This document shows positions 1-7,551 of a stretch of 64,000 bases of DNA, in pieces. The stretch is taken from positions 3,162,001 through 3,226,000 of the forward strand of contig NZ_UGSI01000001.1 in NCBI RefSeq assembly GCF_900454495.1, in the 5' to 3' direction. The notes beneath the pieces were generated by a model. The model searched no databases. It was not told the DNA's origin and saw only the letters and a list, made by a program, of their open reading frames with translations. The DNA is from Paenibacillus macerans. GTDB lineage: Bacteria > Bacillota > Bacilli > Paenibacillales > Paenibacillaceae. The translations under genes were made by a program, and so were the position numbers. Numbering within the stretch: position 1 is the stretch's first letter; each line of letters opens with the position of its first letter.

Positions 1-758
1 ATCGGCACCTCGATATTAATCCGGGCGAGCGTTCTGGACAAATGGAGGTTGTCCAAGTCGGCCTCGATTTTGGCTTTAACGCTCTTCGGCAAATGCTCCA
101 AATTGTCCAGAATCCCGTCGATGGATTTGTATTCGGCCAACAGCTTTAACGCCGTCTTTTCGCCGATCCCCTTCACTCCGGGGTAGTTGTCGCTGGTGTC
201 GCCGGTAAGACCCTTCATCTCGACCACCTGGAACGGCTGAATTCCCTTGTCCTCTTTTAAGAAATCCAAGTCGTACACCGCATAATTGGATCTGCCCTTC
301 TTCATGATTACGACATGAATGCGTTCCGACACCAACTGCAGCATATCCTGATCGCCGGTAAGAACATAAACATGACCGAACCCGCTTAACCGGTTGGAAA
401 CCGTGCCGATGCAGTCATCCGCTTCGTATCCTTCGAGTCCGATATTGGGGATGTCGAGCGCGGCTACGATGTCTTTGACCAAAGAAAACTGCGGCACCAG
501 GTCTTCCGGGGCTTCGGGACGATTCGCTTTATAATCCGCGTGAAGCTCATTGCGGAACGTTTTGCTGCCCATATCCCAGCAGCATAGGACGTGCGTAGGG
601 TTAAACGTATTTACCGCGTCGAACAGATATTGCAGGAATCCGTAAATCGCATTGGTCGGGGTGCCGTCCGCCAGACGCCTGGCACTGTAGGACTGGGCAA
701 AGTAGGCTCTGAAAAGCAAGGCCATTCCGTCAACCACAAGAATTTTATGTTCGCTCAT
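1..758 (-). CDS. fenA: 5'-3' exonuclease / flap endonuclease (3' end outside window)
   Basis: The reading frame starts at ATG 758 (MSEHKILVVDGMALLFRAYF) and runs off the left edge after about 252 residues. The N-terminal metal-binding Asp (VVDGMALLFRAYF), the YKANRPEAPEDL segment, GYEADDCIG, the TGDQDMLQLV block and the TGDTSDNYPGVKGIGEKTA helix-hairpin-helix are the hallmarks of the 5'-3' exonuclease domain of DNA polymerase I and of free-standing YpcP/FenA enzymes of about 290 residues. Such enzymes remove RNA primers and flaps during Okazaki fragment processing. A stand-alone gene is inferred, because a polA fusion would need a polymerase domain beyond the window. It follows the ArsC-like gene by 35 bp and may share its transcript. 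Confidence 0.9.
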   Translation of the reverse strand, partial: MSEHKILVVDGMALLFRAYFAQSYSARRLADGTPTNAIYGFLQYLFDAVNTFNPTHVLCCWDMGSKTFRNELHADYKANRPEAPEDLVPQFSLVKDIVAALDIPNIGLEGYEADDCIGTVSNRLSGFGHVYVLTGDQDMLQLVSERIHVVIMKKGRSNYAVYDLDFLKEDKGIQPFQVVEMKGLTGDTSDNYPGVKGIGEKTALKLLAEYKSIDGILDNLEHLPKSVKAKIEADLDNLHLSRTLARINIEVP

Positions 759-793
759 GAAAAATATAAACCGCCTTCCTCAAAAGCATGGAG

Positions 794-1156
794 CTATTTG
801 CCCCATACCTGCTCGTATTGTTCTTCCTTGTACCCGACCGTGACCGTTTTTCCGTCCGTGACGATCGGCCGCTTGATCAGCATGCCGTTCGAAGACAACA
901 GCGTTATCTGCTCTTCCCTGGACATGCCGGACAGCTTGTCCTTAAGTCCCAATTCTTTATAAACCTCGCCGCTCGTATTAAAAAACTTCTTCAATTCCAG
1001 ACCGCTCCGCTCCACCAACTCGGCCAGCTCAGCCTCGCTTGGCGGGTTCTCCTTGATGTGCCGCAAATCAAGCTCGTGGCCTTTGGACTCCAGCCATTTA
1101 ATCGCTTTGCGGCATGTGCCGCATGGCGGATATTGATAAACCAATAATTTGCTCAT
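794..1156 (-). CDS. ArsC/Spx-family thioredoxin-fold protein
   Basis: A 120-residue protein starting MSKLLVYQYPPCGTCRKAIKWL. The CxxC (CGTC) near the N-terminus and the later SSNGMLIKRPIV block define the ArsC/Spx/MgsR family; Bacillus subtilis YusI is a likely relative. Spx and MgsR are redox-sensing regulators that bind RNA polymerase, while YusI-type proteins have no settled role, so arsenate reductase activity should not be assumed. The chosen start forms an ATGA overlap with the stop of the upstream pseudouridine synthase gene, which supports it and implies translational coupling. Confidence 0.85.
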   Translation of the reverse strand: MSKLLVYQYPPCGTCRKAIKWLESKGHELDLRHIKENPPSEAELAELVERSGLELKKFFNTSGEVYKELGLKDKLSGMSREEQITLLSSNGMLIKRPIVTDGKTVTVGYKEEQYEQVWGK

Positions 1157-2124
1157 ATTGAACTTCCCCTTCCGTTTCGCAAAAGATCGTACAGCGCCTG
1201 CATATCCGCAGGCAGCGGCAGCGTGAAATGGAGCAACTCGCCCGTAAGCGGGTGAACAAAGCCCAGTTCCGAGGCGTGCAGCGCCTGCCGGCCGATCGCT
1301 TCGTCCCACCAAAGCACGGCCTCCCGCTCCTCTGGTCCGAGCAAGTCCAACCCCGGCATCCGATAAAATTTGTCGCCGATCAGCGGATGGCCGATCGAGG
1401 TCATGTGGACGCGGATTTGATGCGTCCGCCCCGTCCCGAGCCGGAGCTCCACGAGAGAGCCCGCCTGCCGGCCATCAAGCACCTTGTAATAGGTTTGGGC
1501 CGGATAGCCGCTCTCCGTGACGATCCGCCGGTGCGGCTCGGCCGGATCGCGGTCGATCGGCCCGTCGATCATCCCCTCCGGCTCCGCCGGCCATCCGTGC
1601 ACAAGCGCAGTGTATTTCTTCGTCACCTGCCCGGCGATCAACTGCTCGGAGATATGCTGGTGCACGTAGGCGTTTTTGGCGATTGCTAGGAGTCCGCTCG
1701 TTTCCTGATCCAGCCGATGCACCGGACGAAACCGGAATTTTTCGCCTTTTTCCTGCCAGTAATGCACGACGCCGTTGGCGAGCGTGCCGGTGTAATGCCC
1801 GTGCGTCGGGTGGACGATCACGCCGGCTGCCTTGTTCACGACAAGCAATGCCTCATCTTCATAAACGATGTCAACAGGCATCGGCTCCGGCAAAATATCC
1901 TCTGACGTTTCTTTTTCCAGTGTGATTGAAACCGTATCGCCGGCTTTGACCGGCACGCTGATGTAAACTCTTTCGCCGTTAAGCTGCACCCCGCGCTCGG
2001 TCAGCTTGATTTTGGACAGCAGTTTCCGGGATACGCCCAGCCGGCGCTGCAGCACGCTTTTGACCTGCCAGCCGTCCTCGCGTTCGGTGACATGATAGGT
2101 GATCGGATCGTAATATTCGGTCAT
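1153..2124 (-). CDS. RluA-family 23S/tRNA pseudouridine synthase
   Basis: A 323-residue protein starting MTEYYDPITYHVTERE. An N-terminal S4-like RNA-binding stretch (QRRLGVSRKLLSKIKL) precedes the catalytic domain with the family signature HRLDQETSGLL, whose Asp is the nucleophile for uridine isomerisation, and the later GRTHQIRVHM block. Length and order fit RluA/RluD relatives such as YhcT, YjbO or YlyB; the target uridines cannot be told from sequence. Its start ATG overlaps the stop of the cobalamin adenosyltransferase (ATGA) and its stop overlaps the ArsC-like start, so the three genes form one coupled operon. A longer upstream frame exists but runs antiparallel to no signal and duplicates the upstream gene. 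Confidence 0.92.
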   Translation of the reverse strand: MTEYYDPITYHVTEREDGWQVKSVLQRRLGVSRKLLSKIKLTERGVQLNGERVYISVPVKAGDTVSITLEKETSEDILPEPMPVDIVYEDEALLVVNKAAGVIVHPTHGHYTGTLANGVVHYWQEKGEKFRFRPVHRLDQETSGLLAIAKNAYVHQHISEQLIAGQVTKKYTALVHGWPAEPEGMIDGPIDRDPAEPHRRIVTESGYPAQTYYKVLDGRQAGSLVELRLGTGRTHQIRVHMTSIGHPLIGDKFYRMPGLDLLGPEEREAVLWWDEAIGRQALHASELGFVHPLTGELLHFTLPLPADMQALYDLLRNGRGSSI

Positions 2125-2690
2125 GACTTGTTGCCGAACACCTTCCTGCCGCGGGCGTATTCGATGTCGGATACGTGCTGCCGGGCATTGGCGGTGCGGG
2201 CCGCCGCGAAGAAATAATCGGACAGCCGGTTTAAGTAGGTTAACACATGCGGATTCACTTCCGTGTGGCGGCTTAAGGTGACCGCGCGGCGTTCCGCGCG
2301 GCGGCAGACGGTACGGCAAACATGCAAAGCCGAAGCCAATTCGGTTCCGCCCGGAAGGATGAACCTTTCCAGCGGCGGATTTTCCGCTTCGTACCGGTCG
2401 ATCCACGTTTCCAGCCGTTCAGCCAGCTGCGCCGCCACTTTATAGCGGCTTTCGGACAGCTTGACATAGGCCAGATCCGAACCGCAGTCGAACAGTTCCT
2501 GCTGAATCTCCACCAGTTGTTCCCGCAAATCGGAAAACAGCTCCGGTCCGGCCAAACTCGCCGCTACCCCGACAAAGCTGTTCAGTTCATCGATCATTCC
2601 GTAAGCTTCAATCCGGTTGTCATCTTTGTCCACTCTGCCCCCGATGACCGAGGTTTGCCCTTGGTCTCCGGTACGCGTGTAAATTGGCAT
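2121..2690 (-). CDS. PduO-type ATP:cob(I)alamin adenosyltransferase
   Basis: Transfers the adenosyl group of ATP to cob(I)alamin to make coenzyme B12. The N-terminal MPIYTRTGDQGQTSVIGG carries the TRTGD nucleotide-binding motif of the PduO/MMAB family, and the C-terminal part has CRTVCRRAERR and LNRLSDYFF, which supply ATP-contacting Arg and the trimer-forming helices. About 189 residues, the usual length. The start is placed at the MPIYTRTG methionine; an in-frame start five codons upstream (position 2705) is possible. First gene of the coupled operon with the pseudouridine synthase and the ArsC-like gene. A B12-binding radical SAM protein is encoded elsewhere in the window (54565-56694). 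Confidence 0.92.
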   Translation of the reverse strand: MPIYTRTGDQGQTSVIGGRVDKDDNRIEAYGMIDELNSFVGVAASLAGPELFSDLREQLVEIQQELFDCGSDLAYVKLSESRYKVAAQLAERLETWIDRYEAENPPLERFILPGGTELASALHVCRTVCRRAERRAVTLSRHTEVNPHVLTYLNRLSDYFFAAARTANARQHVSDIEYARGRKVFGNKS

Positions 2691-2718
2691 TGGTACTCCT
2701 CCCATTCGCTTCGAGCCG

Positions 2719-2822
2719 CATATAGATCTCGAATATAGGTCTCACATATAGATCCGGAATATAGGTTTCACAGATAGATATCGCATATAGATATCGCATA
2801 TAAGTCTCGCATATAGGTCAGC
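2719..2822. repeat. 13-bp tandem repeat, 8 units
   Basis: Eight consecutive 13-bp units of the form CATATAGATCTCG / AATATAGGTCTCA run without a gap from 2719 to 2822, immediately upstream of the cobalamin adenosyltransferase gene. The period is not a multiple of three and no frame is conserved, so it is non-coding. Units alternate between C-ATATAG and A-ATATAG beginnings in the first half. Confidence 0.85.
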
Positions 2823-2999
2823 CGTTCTATCGGAACTTGCCACCTTCCATGATACCACAACAAAAACCGCCAGAGAACGAAGGTTATGCAGAGGCCCATC
2901 CATTATGTGCGGGAACCCTGTTGCCTAAAGCGGCGGCAATTTATGGCTCAACCTAGAATTCGGCGCTAGACAGCCGGCTGCTGGAACGACGAAGACAAG

Positions 3000-3225
3000 C
3001 CGGATGTCCTCCAAAATAGCGCCAATTTGTGTTCTTATGATCCGGAGCCAGCCATGTTCGTCACCCTTAGCGGCATTTTATGTTCTTATTTTTCCATAAA
3101 TGGTCCAGGTTGCGGGCATCTACTGGCGATTCGAGAAAATAACGGCATAAATGTCCTCTATATTACTCAAATGGACGGATATCGCTGAAATAACGACATT
3201 TTTTGTCCTTATGTTTTTCGCAACA
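3000..3225. repeat. cluster of dispersed AATAACGACA-type dyads
   Basis: Several imperfect dyads of the pattern AATAACGACATTTTTTGTCC with flanking TTATT/AAATA halves lie here (near 3044, 3135 and 3187). The same pattern recurs near 20690-20830, 45005-45200 and 54340-54540, always between genes. No open frame is shared, so these are read as a short intergenic repeat family. The rest of the 2823-3339 gap contains a small AGCCG/CGGCT hairpin near 3300 and nothing else I can name. Confidence 0.6.
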
Positions 3226-3339
3226 GTTTCTAAGGGTAGCCAACGTACATTCTAGGATACCAAACACCAAAGAAGGAGATCCCCCGGGATCCCCTTCGAA
3301 GCCGCAAGCGGCTAACCATTATTTGTTTTTTTAGAGGTT

Positions 3340-3507
3340 GTTCAAAAAGTCCGCTTTTGATCACGAAGTGAATCAAGAAGTGGATTCACATCGAATCTTG
3401 AATTCAGCCGGGCCTTCCGTTGCTCTCGTACCCGATACGTACACTCCACTCCTTACGTCCCTAACTTCTTTCAACCTTCTCGGTGCTGAAAACCGGCCTT
3501 TTTGAAC
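3340..3507 (-). repeat. Modular palindromic element, X-only copy
   Basis: A 168-bp element bounded by GTTCAAAAAG at 3340 and CTTTTTGAAC at 3498-3507. Read on the minus strand its interior (GGTTTTCAGCACCGAGAAGG, later GAATTCAAGATTCGA and CACTTCGTGATCAAAAG) closely matches the plus-strand copies at 45374-45654 and 45671-45835. The Spo0E-like gene reads into it and ends at 3461, so the element supplies the last 14 codons. No transposase or clear target duplication is visible. Confidence 0.8.
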
Positions 3508-3766
3508 ACGTATTTTTATGGGTTTTCATAAACTCATTGATTTTCAAATCAAGCAAACTGCTGATTTCGATCACGACATCCGAAGTAAAGGACTTCTCCT
3601 GCAAAAAGATCTTCTCCATCTTACTGCGCAGCAGATGAATTTCATCCTCTAACGTTACAGCTTGTGGTGAATTCGCCCGATCTTCTTCGTCCATCCACTG
3701 ATTCGTATCATTGCCTTCGGCGATTATCATGTTATCGAATGGCAGGTTGTATCCACCACTGCGCAA
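3461..3766 (-). CDS. Spo0E-like aspartyl-phosphate phosphatase
   Basis: Small helical-hairpin protein of about 101 residues. The segment EDEIHLLRSKMEK...SDVVIEISSLLDLKINEFMK matches the Spo0E/YisI/YnzD family, including the SxxLDxxI core that dephosphorylates Spo0A~P and so restrains sporulation. The start is a TTG at 3766, seven bases after a strong GGGAGGG site; the ATG at 3730 has no such site. The last 14 residues (SKRPVFSTEKVERS) are encoded by a palindromic repeat element, so the native C-terminus has been replaced or extended. Family length is normally 50-90 residues. Confidence 0.82.
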   Translation of the reverse strand: MRSGGYNLPFDNMIIAEGNDTNQWMDEEDRANSPQAVTLEDEIHLLRSKMEKIFLQEKSFTSDVVIEISSLLDLKINEFMKTHKNTCSKRPVFSTEKVERS

Positions 3767-3891
3767 AAGAAATCCCTCCCTGAGAAACTAAAACCTTCTC
3801 CCAAAATCGAATTATACCATGTCCTTATGACAATAATCAATTAAAAAATGAAAGAAATGTTAATTAACACCATTTCTACAGGGATTTTTTT

Positions 3892-5100
3892 CTAACCTAG
3901 CTTCAGTTTGTGGACAAACTCTCCTATCCGATGCAGCGCCTCATTGATTTGGCTGACTCCCGTCGCATAGGAGCAGCGAAGGAAACCTTCGCCTCCGGCC
4001 CCAAACACATTCCCGGGCACCGCCGCAACCTTGGCTTCGATCAGCAGGCGCTGCGCGAATTCGTCCGACGTCAGCCCCGTCGATTCGATGCTCGGGAAGG
4101 CATAAAACGCGCCTTGCGGTTCATGACAACTCAAACCGATGTCCCGCAGCCCTTGAACGATCAATCTGCGCCGCTGGTTGTAGGATTCGATCATCTGGTC
4201 TTTTTCCTCAAGTCCGTTTCGGAGGGCTTCCAGCGCCGCGACTTGCCCCATGACAGGAGCGCACATCACCGTGTACTGGTGAATTTTGAGCATGGCGTAT
4301 ATTAAATCCGGATGGCCGCAGGCATATCCCATCCGCCAGCCGGTCATGGCAAACGCCTTGGAAAAACCGTTGACGAGGATCGTCCGGTCCTTCATGCCCG
4401 GAATCGATGCGAAGCTGACGTGTTTTTGACCGTACGTCAGTTCCGAGTAGATCTCATCCGAAATAACGATCAGATCGTGTTCCTCCACCACTTTGGCGAT
4501 CGGAAGCCAATCCTCGTACGTCATAATCCCGCCCGTCGGATTGCTCGGATAGTTCAAAATCAGCACTTTCGACTTCGGCGTGATTTTAGCCTTCAGGTGC
4601 TCGGCCTTCAATTTGAAATTGTCGCCTGCGTAGGTTTCGATTTCTACCGGAATCCCTCCCCCGATCGTAACGATCGGCGAATAGGAGATGTAACAAGGAA
4701 CCGGAACGAGAATCTCGTCCCCCGGTTCGATCAGCGCCCGGAGGGCGAGGTCGATCGCTTCGCTTGCGCCCACCGTAACGAGAATTTCATCCTTCGGGTT
4801 ATATTTGACGTCATAACTGGAATATAAATACTCCGCGATCGCTTCCCTGAGCTCGGGCGTGCCGGCGTTGGACGTATAGCTCGTGTACCCGCGCTCCAGC
4901 GAATACACGCAAGCTTCCCGCACATGCCACGGCGTGATAAAATCCGGCTCGCCTACCCCTAAAGTAATGATATCCTTGCTCCCGCTGGCCAGGTCGAAAA
5001 AACGGCGGATGCCGGAAGGCTGAATCTCCCGGACCCGGGGAGCCAAATATGAAGTCATCGTTGGTCCTGCCTGCTCTGCTTGCTGTGAATTAACGCTCAT
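3892..5100 (-). CDS. alaT: PLP-dependent aminotransferase, AlaT-like
   Basis: A 402-residue class I/II aminotransferase. Visible landmarks are the substrate loop LGVGEPDF, the NYPSNPTGG motif, DEIYSELTY, the PLP-binding lysine in NGFSKAFAMTGWRMGY and the carboxylate-binding Arg in FLRCSYA. Family members transfer amino groups between alanine, aspartate or aromatic amino acids and 2-oxo acids. It lies 13 bp downstream of an Lrp-type regulator, the same pair as B. subtilis alaR-alaT (yugG-yugH), where the enzyme is the main alanine transaminase; the symbol rests on that synteny plus similarity. Confidence 0.85.
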   Translation of the reverse strand: MSVNSQQAEQAGPTMTSYLAPRVREIQPSGIRRFFDLASGSKDIITLGVGEPDFITPWHVREACVYSLERGYTSYTSNAGTPELREAIAEYLYSSYDVKYNPKDEILVTVGASEAIDLALRALIEPGDEILVPVPCYISYSPIVTIGGGIPVEIETYAGDNFKLKAEHLKAKITPKSKVLILNYPSNPTGGIMTYEDWLPIAKVVEEHDLIVISDEIYSELTYGQKHVSFASIPGMKDRTILVNGFSKAFAMTGWRMGYACGHPDLIYAMLKIHQYTVMCAPVMGQVAALEALRNGLEEKDQMIESYNQRRRLIVQGLRDIGLSCHEPQGAFYAFPSIESTGLTSDEFAQRLLIEAKVAAVPGNVFGAGGEGFLRCSYATGVSQINEALHRIGEFVHKLKLG

Positions 5101-5113
5101 AACATTACTTCCT

Positions 5114-5614
5114 TTACGGAGAAATCATCAAACGGCGGTCTTCTTCCGGATCTTCGAAGATGACGCCGTCTTGTTTGTATTTTTTGAGAATAAAATGGGT
5201 TTTGGTCGATAACACGGACTCCAGCGTCGACAACTTTTCCGACACGAAGCTGGCCACCTCTTTCAGGTTGCGGCCCTCCACCTCGACCAGCAAATCGTAC
5301 GCGCCGGACATCAAATAGACGGATTTGACCTGAGGGAACAAATAAACCCGCTCCGCGATCGCTTCAAACCCGCGTCCCCGTTCGGGCGTGATTTGAACTT
5401 CAATCAAAGCCGTTACCTTCTCGTCGTCCAGCTTGCTGGAATTGATCACCGTCGCGTATTTGACGATCACATGGTCATCTTCCAGCTCCCTGATCGCTTC
5501 CGCCACTTCCTCCACCGGAACCCCGATCAGGGTCGCCAGCAGATTCGCATCACGGCGGGCGTCCTCTTTCAGGAGGTCCAGCACCTTCAGCTTCAATTCG
5601 CTTAGTTGTTTCAT
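5114..5614 (-). CDS. alaR: Lrp/AsnC-family regulator, AlaR-like
   Basis: A 166-residue protein with an N-terminal winged helix-turn-helix (about residues 5-55: LKVLDLLKEDARRDANLLATLIG) followed by an RAM ligand-binding/oligomerisation domain (about 65-140, with SGAYDLLVEVEGRNLKEV). Such proteins sense amino acids and control nearby metabolic genes. The ATG at 5614 follows GGAGG by seven bases. Transcribed first in the pair with the aminotransferase, so autoregulation with control of the enzyme by alanine is likely by analogy to B. subtilis alaRT. Confidence 0.87.
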   Translation of the reverse strand: MKQLSELKLKVLDLLKEDARRDANLLATLIGVPVEEVAEAIRELEDDHVIVKYATVINSSKLDDEKVTALIEVQITPERGRGFEAIAERVYLFPQVKSVYLMSGAYDLLVEVEGRNLKEVASFVSEKLSTLESVLSTKTHFILKKYKQDGVIFEDPEEDRRLMISP

Positions 5615-5715
5615 CCCTCATCCTCCAGCGATGCTTCCGCTTCACCGCATCAATCCAGTGATTCGGAATCTAAATTTAATACTTATATTACATGAAATTT
5701 AGGCTCCTGCATAGA

Positions 5716-5757
5716 AAAACCGCCCATTCTAGGTGAGCTTCCCGGAACTGGACGGTT
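5716..5757 (-). terminator. Terminator after the MFS gene
   Basis: On the minus strand, AACCGTCC and GGGCGGTT arms enclose a loop of about 24 bases and run into a T tract, directly after the stop of the MFS gene. Confidence 0.6.
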
Positions 5758-5768
5758 GCCCGCCGAAA

Positions 5769-7025
5769 TCAGGCTCTAACGGCCCTAACCGTTTTTTTGC
5801 GGCGGCTATCCGGGTCTGAAGGGCTCGGCGCCTTTTTCAGCTGTTTGCGCAGCGCCAGCCAGCTCAGGATCGGCGCCGCCCCCAAACCGAACATCAACCA
5901 TGTTACCGTGCTCATCTGCGGATAAAGCGAATAAATGACGATAAACAGCAGCGTTCCGGCCATGCGCCCCACCGTGATGCTCAGCTCCCGCAGGACGACG
6001 AGCTCGACGCGCCGCTCCACGCTTTCCGGGCTATTGCCGATCAAATCGAACACCGAAGAAACGACGGGGATGAGGTACAAGGGCAAAAACAAGGAGGTGC
6101 CGATGCCCATAAACATCAACGTGCCATAGCTCACCTTCCACAGCAAAGGGCCGATGACGAGCGTAATCAATACAGCGCCAATCAGCATTCCGTAATAGCG
6201 GAATTTCAGCTTCAGCCATTTGCCGACCGCCCAATAGCTGACGAGCGATACCAGCGAAGTCACAAACGAAAACTGCCCGATCCGCCATTCTGCCGACGTG
6301 CTGATAAAGACGAGCAGGTTAGTAATGAAAGTGAACACGCCTTCGCGCAAACCGTGGGCCGCCGACGCGGGTGCCGCTTGACGCCATGGGCTGTCGTGCC
6401 GCAGCTTGCGCACCGGGGCGAGCCAATCGTAGGGACCTCCCCGCTGCCTTTTTTTGAGCCAAAAACTGAGCAAAATGCCGAGGCCGTATACAACGAGGGA
6501 AATCGTGAAAATAAGCCGGTAGCCCGCTTCGCCATGCTTGACCGAAATCAGCCAACCGGATACCCAAGGGCCGAAAATCCCGATCACCGATCCCAACACT
6601 CCGACCCAGCCGTTAAACAGGTCCCGTGTTTTCACATCGGTCACTTCAAAATAAACCACATTGAAGGCCAGCCAGAACAGGCCCGATCCTGCGCCAAACA
6701 GCAGGCCCAGCGGCCAAATATAGTCAACCGTATGTTTCCCCGCCCAGAGCACCAGCAAATAAAACAAGCCGGATACGATGATGCCAAGCCGCAGAAAAAA
6801 CATTTTGTCGCGCTCCTTGACCCATTTGCCGGCGATCCAAAACGCTAAACCAAGCGCCAGTTGCTGGGAAAACGTAAACCAGCCGATCAAAGAGAAATCC
6901 TGCTTCACCTTCCAGATGTACACGTTGAGAAAAGTCCCCGACAAGGCTCCGGCCAGCACAAACAGTCCGTTGACCGCCAGCAGCAGAATCGACTGACCGT
7001 TCAGGCTTTTGCGGTGTTTACTCAT
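5769..7025 (-). CDS. Major facilitator superfamily transporter
   Basis: A 418-residue integral membrane protein with about 12 hydrophobic segments, split by a charged central loop (residues about 195-225: LKKRQRGGPYDWLAPVRKLRHDSPW) into two six-helix halves, followed by a basic C-terminal tail. This is standard MFS architecture, similar to the YqgE/YxaM-type proteins of Bacillus. The substrate cannot be inferred; no drug-pump signature was recognised. Its leader holds a bare-arm copy of the palindromic element (7070-7110). Monocistronic by spacing. Confidence 0.82.
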   Translation of the reverse strand: MSKHRKSLNGQSILLLAVNGLFVLAGALSGTFLNVYIWKVKQDFSLIGWFTFSQQLALGLAFWIAGKWVKERDKMFFLRLGIIVSGLFYLLVLWAGKHTVDYIWPLGLLFGAGSGLFWLAFNVVYFEVTDVKTRDLFNGWVGVLGSVIGIFGPWVSGWLISVKHGEAGYRLIFTISLVVYGLGILLSFWLKKRQRGGPYDWLAPVRKLRHDSPWRQAAPASAAHGLREGVFTFITNLLVFISTSAEWRIGQFSFVTSLVSLVSYWAVGKWLKLKFRYYGMLIGAVLITLVIGPLLWKVSYGTLMFMGIGTSLFLPLYLIPVVSSVFDLIGNSPESVERRVELVVLRELSITVGRMAGTLLFIVIYSLYPQMSTVTWLMFGLGAAPILSWLALRKQLKKAPSPSDPDSRRKKTVRAVRA

Positions 7026-7069
7026 GATTCGTTCCTCCAGCCGTCAAAAAAGTTACTCTTGTAGAGGTT

Positions 7070-7110
7070 GTTCAAAAAGTCCGTTGCTCTAAACCCGCCT
7101 TTTTGAATAC
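7070..7110. repeat. Palindromic element, bare arms with short spacer
   Basis: GTTCAAAAAG at 7070 and CTTTTTGAAT at 7099 with about 20 bases between. The left flank AGAGGTT is the same as at the 3340 copy. It lies in the 5' leader of the MFS gene. Confidence 0.7.
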
Positions 7111-7280
7111 GCACTTTGTAAGATGCCCAAAACTGGAGGAAGCATGAGATTTTTTTCATGGGCAGGCTGGGGTTATGTTAAATCGGGATTATGCGATAAC
7201 TCCGAAAGTAATGCCAAAAGCAACTCCGAAAGTATGCTAAAACTAAGGACTGGTCCGGGTTGTTCCGCCACCCGCGAGCG

Positions 7281-7466
7281 AAATGCAAAAATGCATGCGA
7301 TTTTCGTCGAAATCCCTCGAAAAAGGGGGTTCAAATGCAAATGTGCATTTCATTCCCGTTCGAAAAAACCTTTTTTTATCCATCAGCGCCAAAACAGATG
7401 CACTTTTGCATTTCAACCTTCATAAACCGCCGCTATACTCGAAAACCAAATGCACTTTTGCAGTTG
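7281..7466. repeat. Four AAATGCA...TGCATTT dyads
   Basis: Related dyads occur at about 7281, 7333, 7396 and 7448, with forms such as AAATGCAAAAATGCATG and GATGCACTTTTGCATTTC, spaced about 52, 63 and 52 bp. A further copy is at 32975-32992 and a degenerate one at 53081-53108. A frame across them gives repeated meaningless peptides, so I read them as non-coding. The remaining 7111-7280 stretch holds nothing I recognise. Confidence 0.65.
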
Positions 7467-7510
7467 GTTTAGCCACGCCGTCATTAAATATCGAATACGC
7501 TCCGAGAAAT

Positions 7511-7541
7511 GCAAAAAAGACGCCGTTTTGGCGTCTTTTTT
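7511..7541. terminator. Bidirectional terminator
   Basis: Perfect hairpin AAAAGACGCC-GTTTT-GGCGTCTTTT with A and T tracts on its two sides; it ends the minus-strand zinc-ribbon operon just after the stop at 7552. Confidence 0.85.
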
Positions 7542-7551
7542 CACGGGCGAA

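Noticed and set aside
7123..7425. 100-codon frame with repeated NAKMHA/KCKCAF/NRCTFAF peptides
   Set aside because: The peptide repeats come from the AAATGCA dyads; no ribosome site and no similarity, so treated as intergenic.
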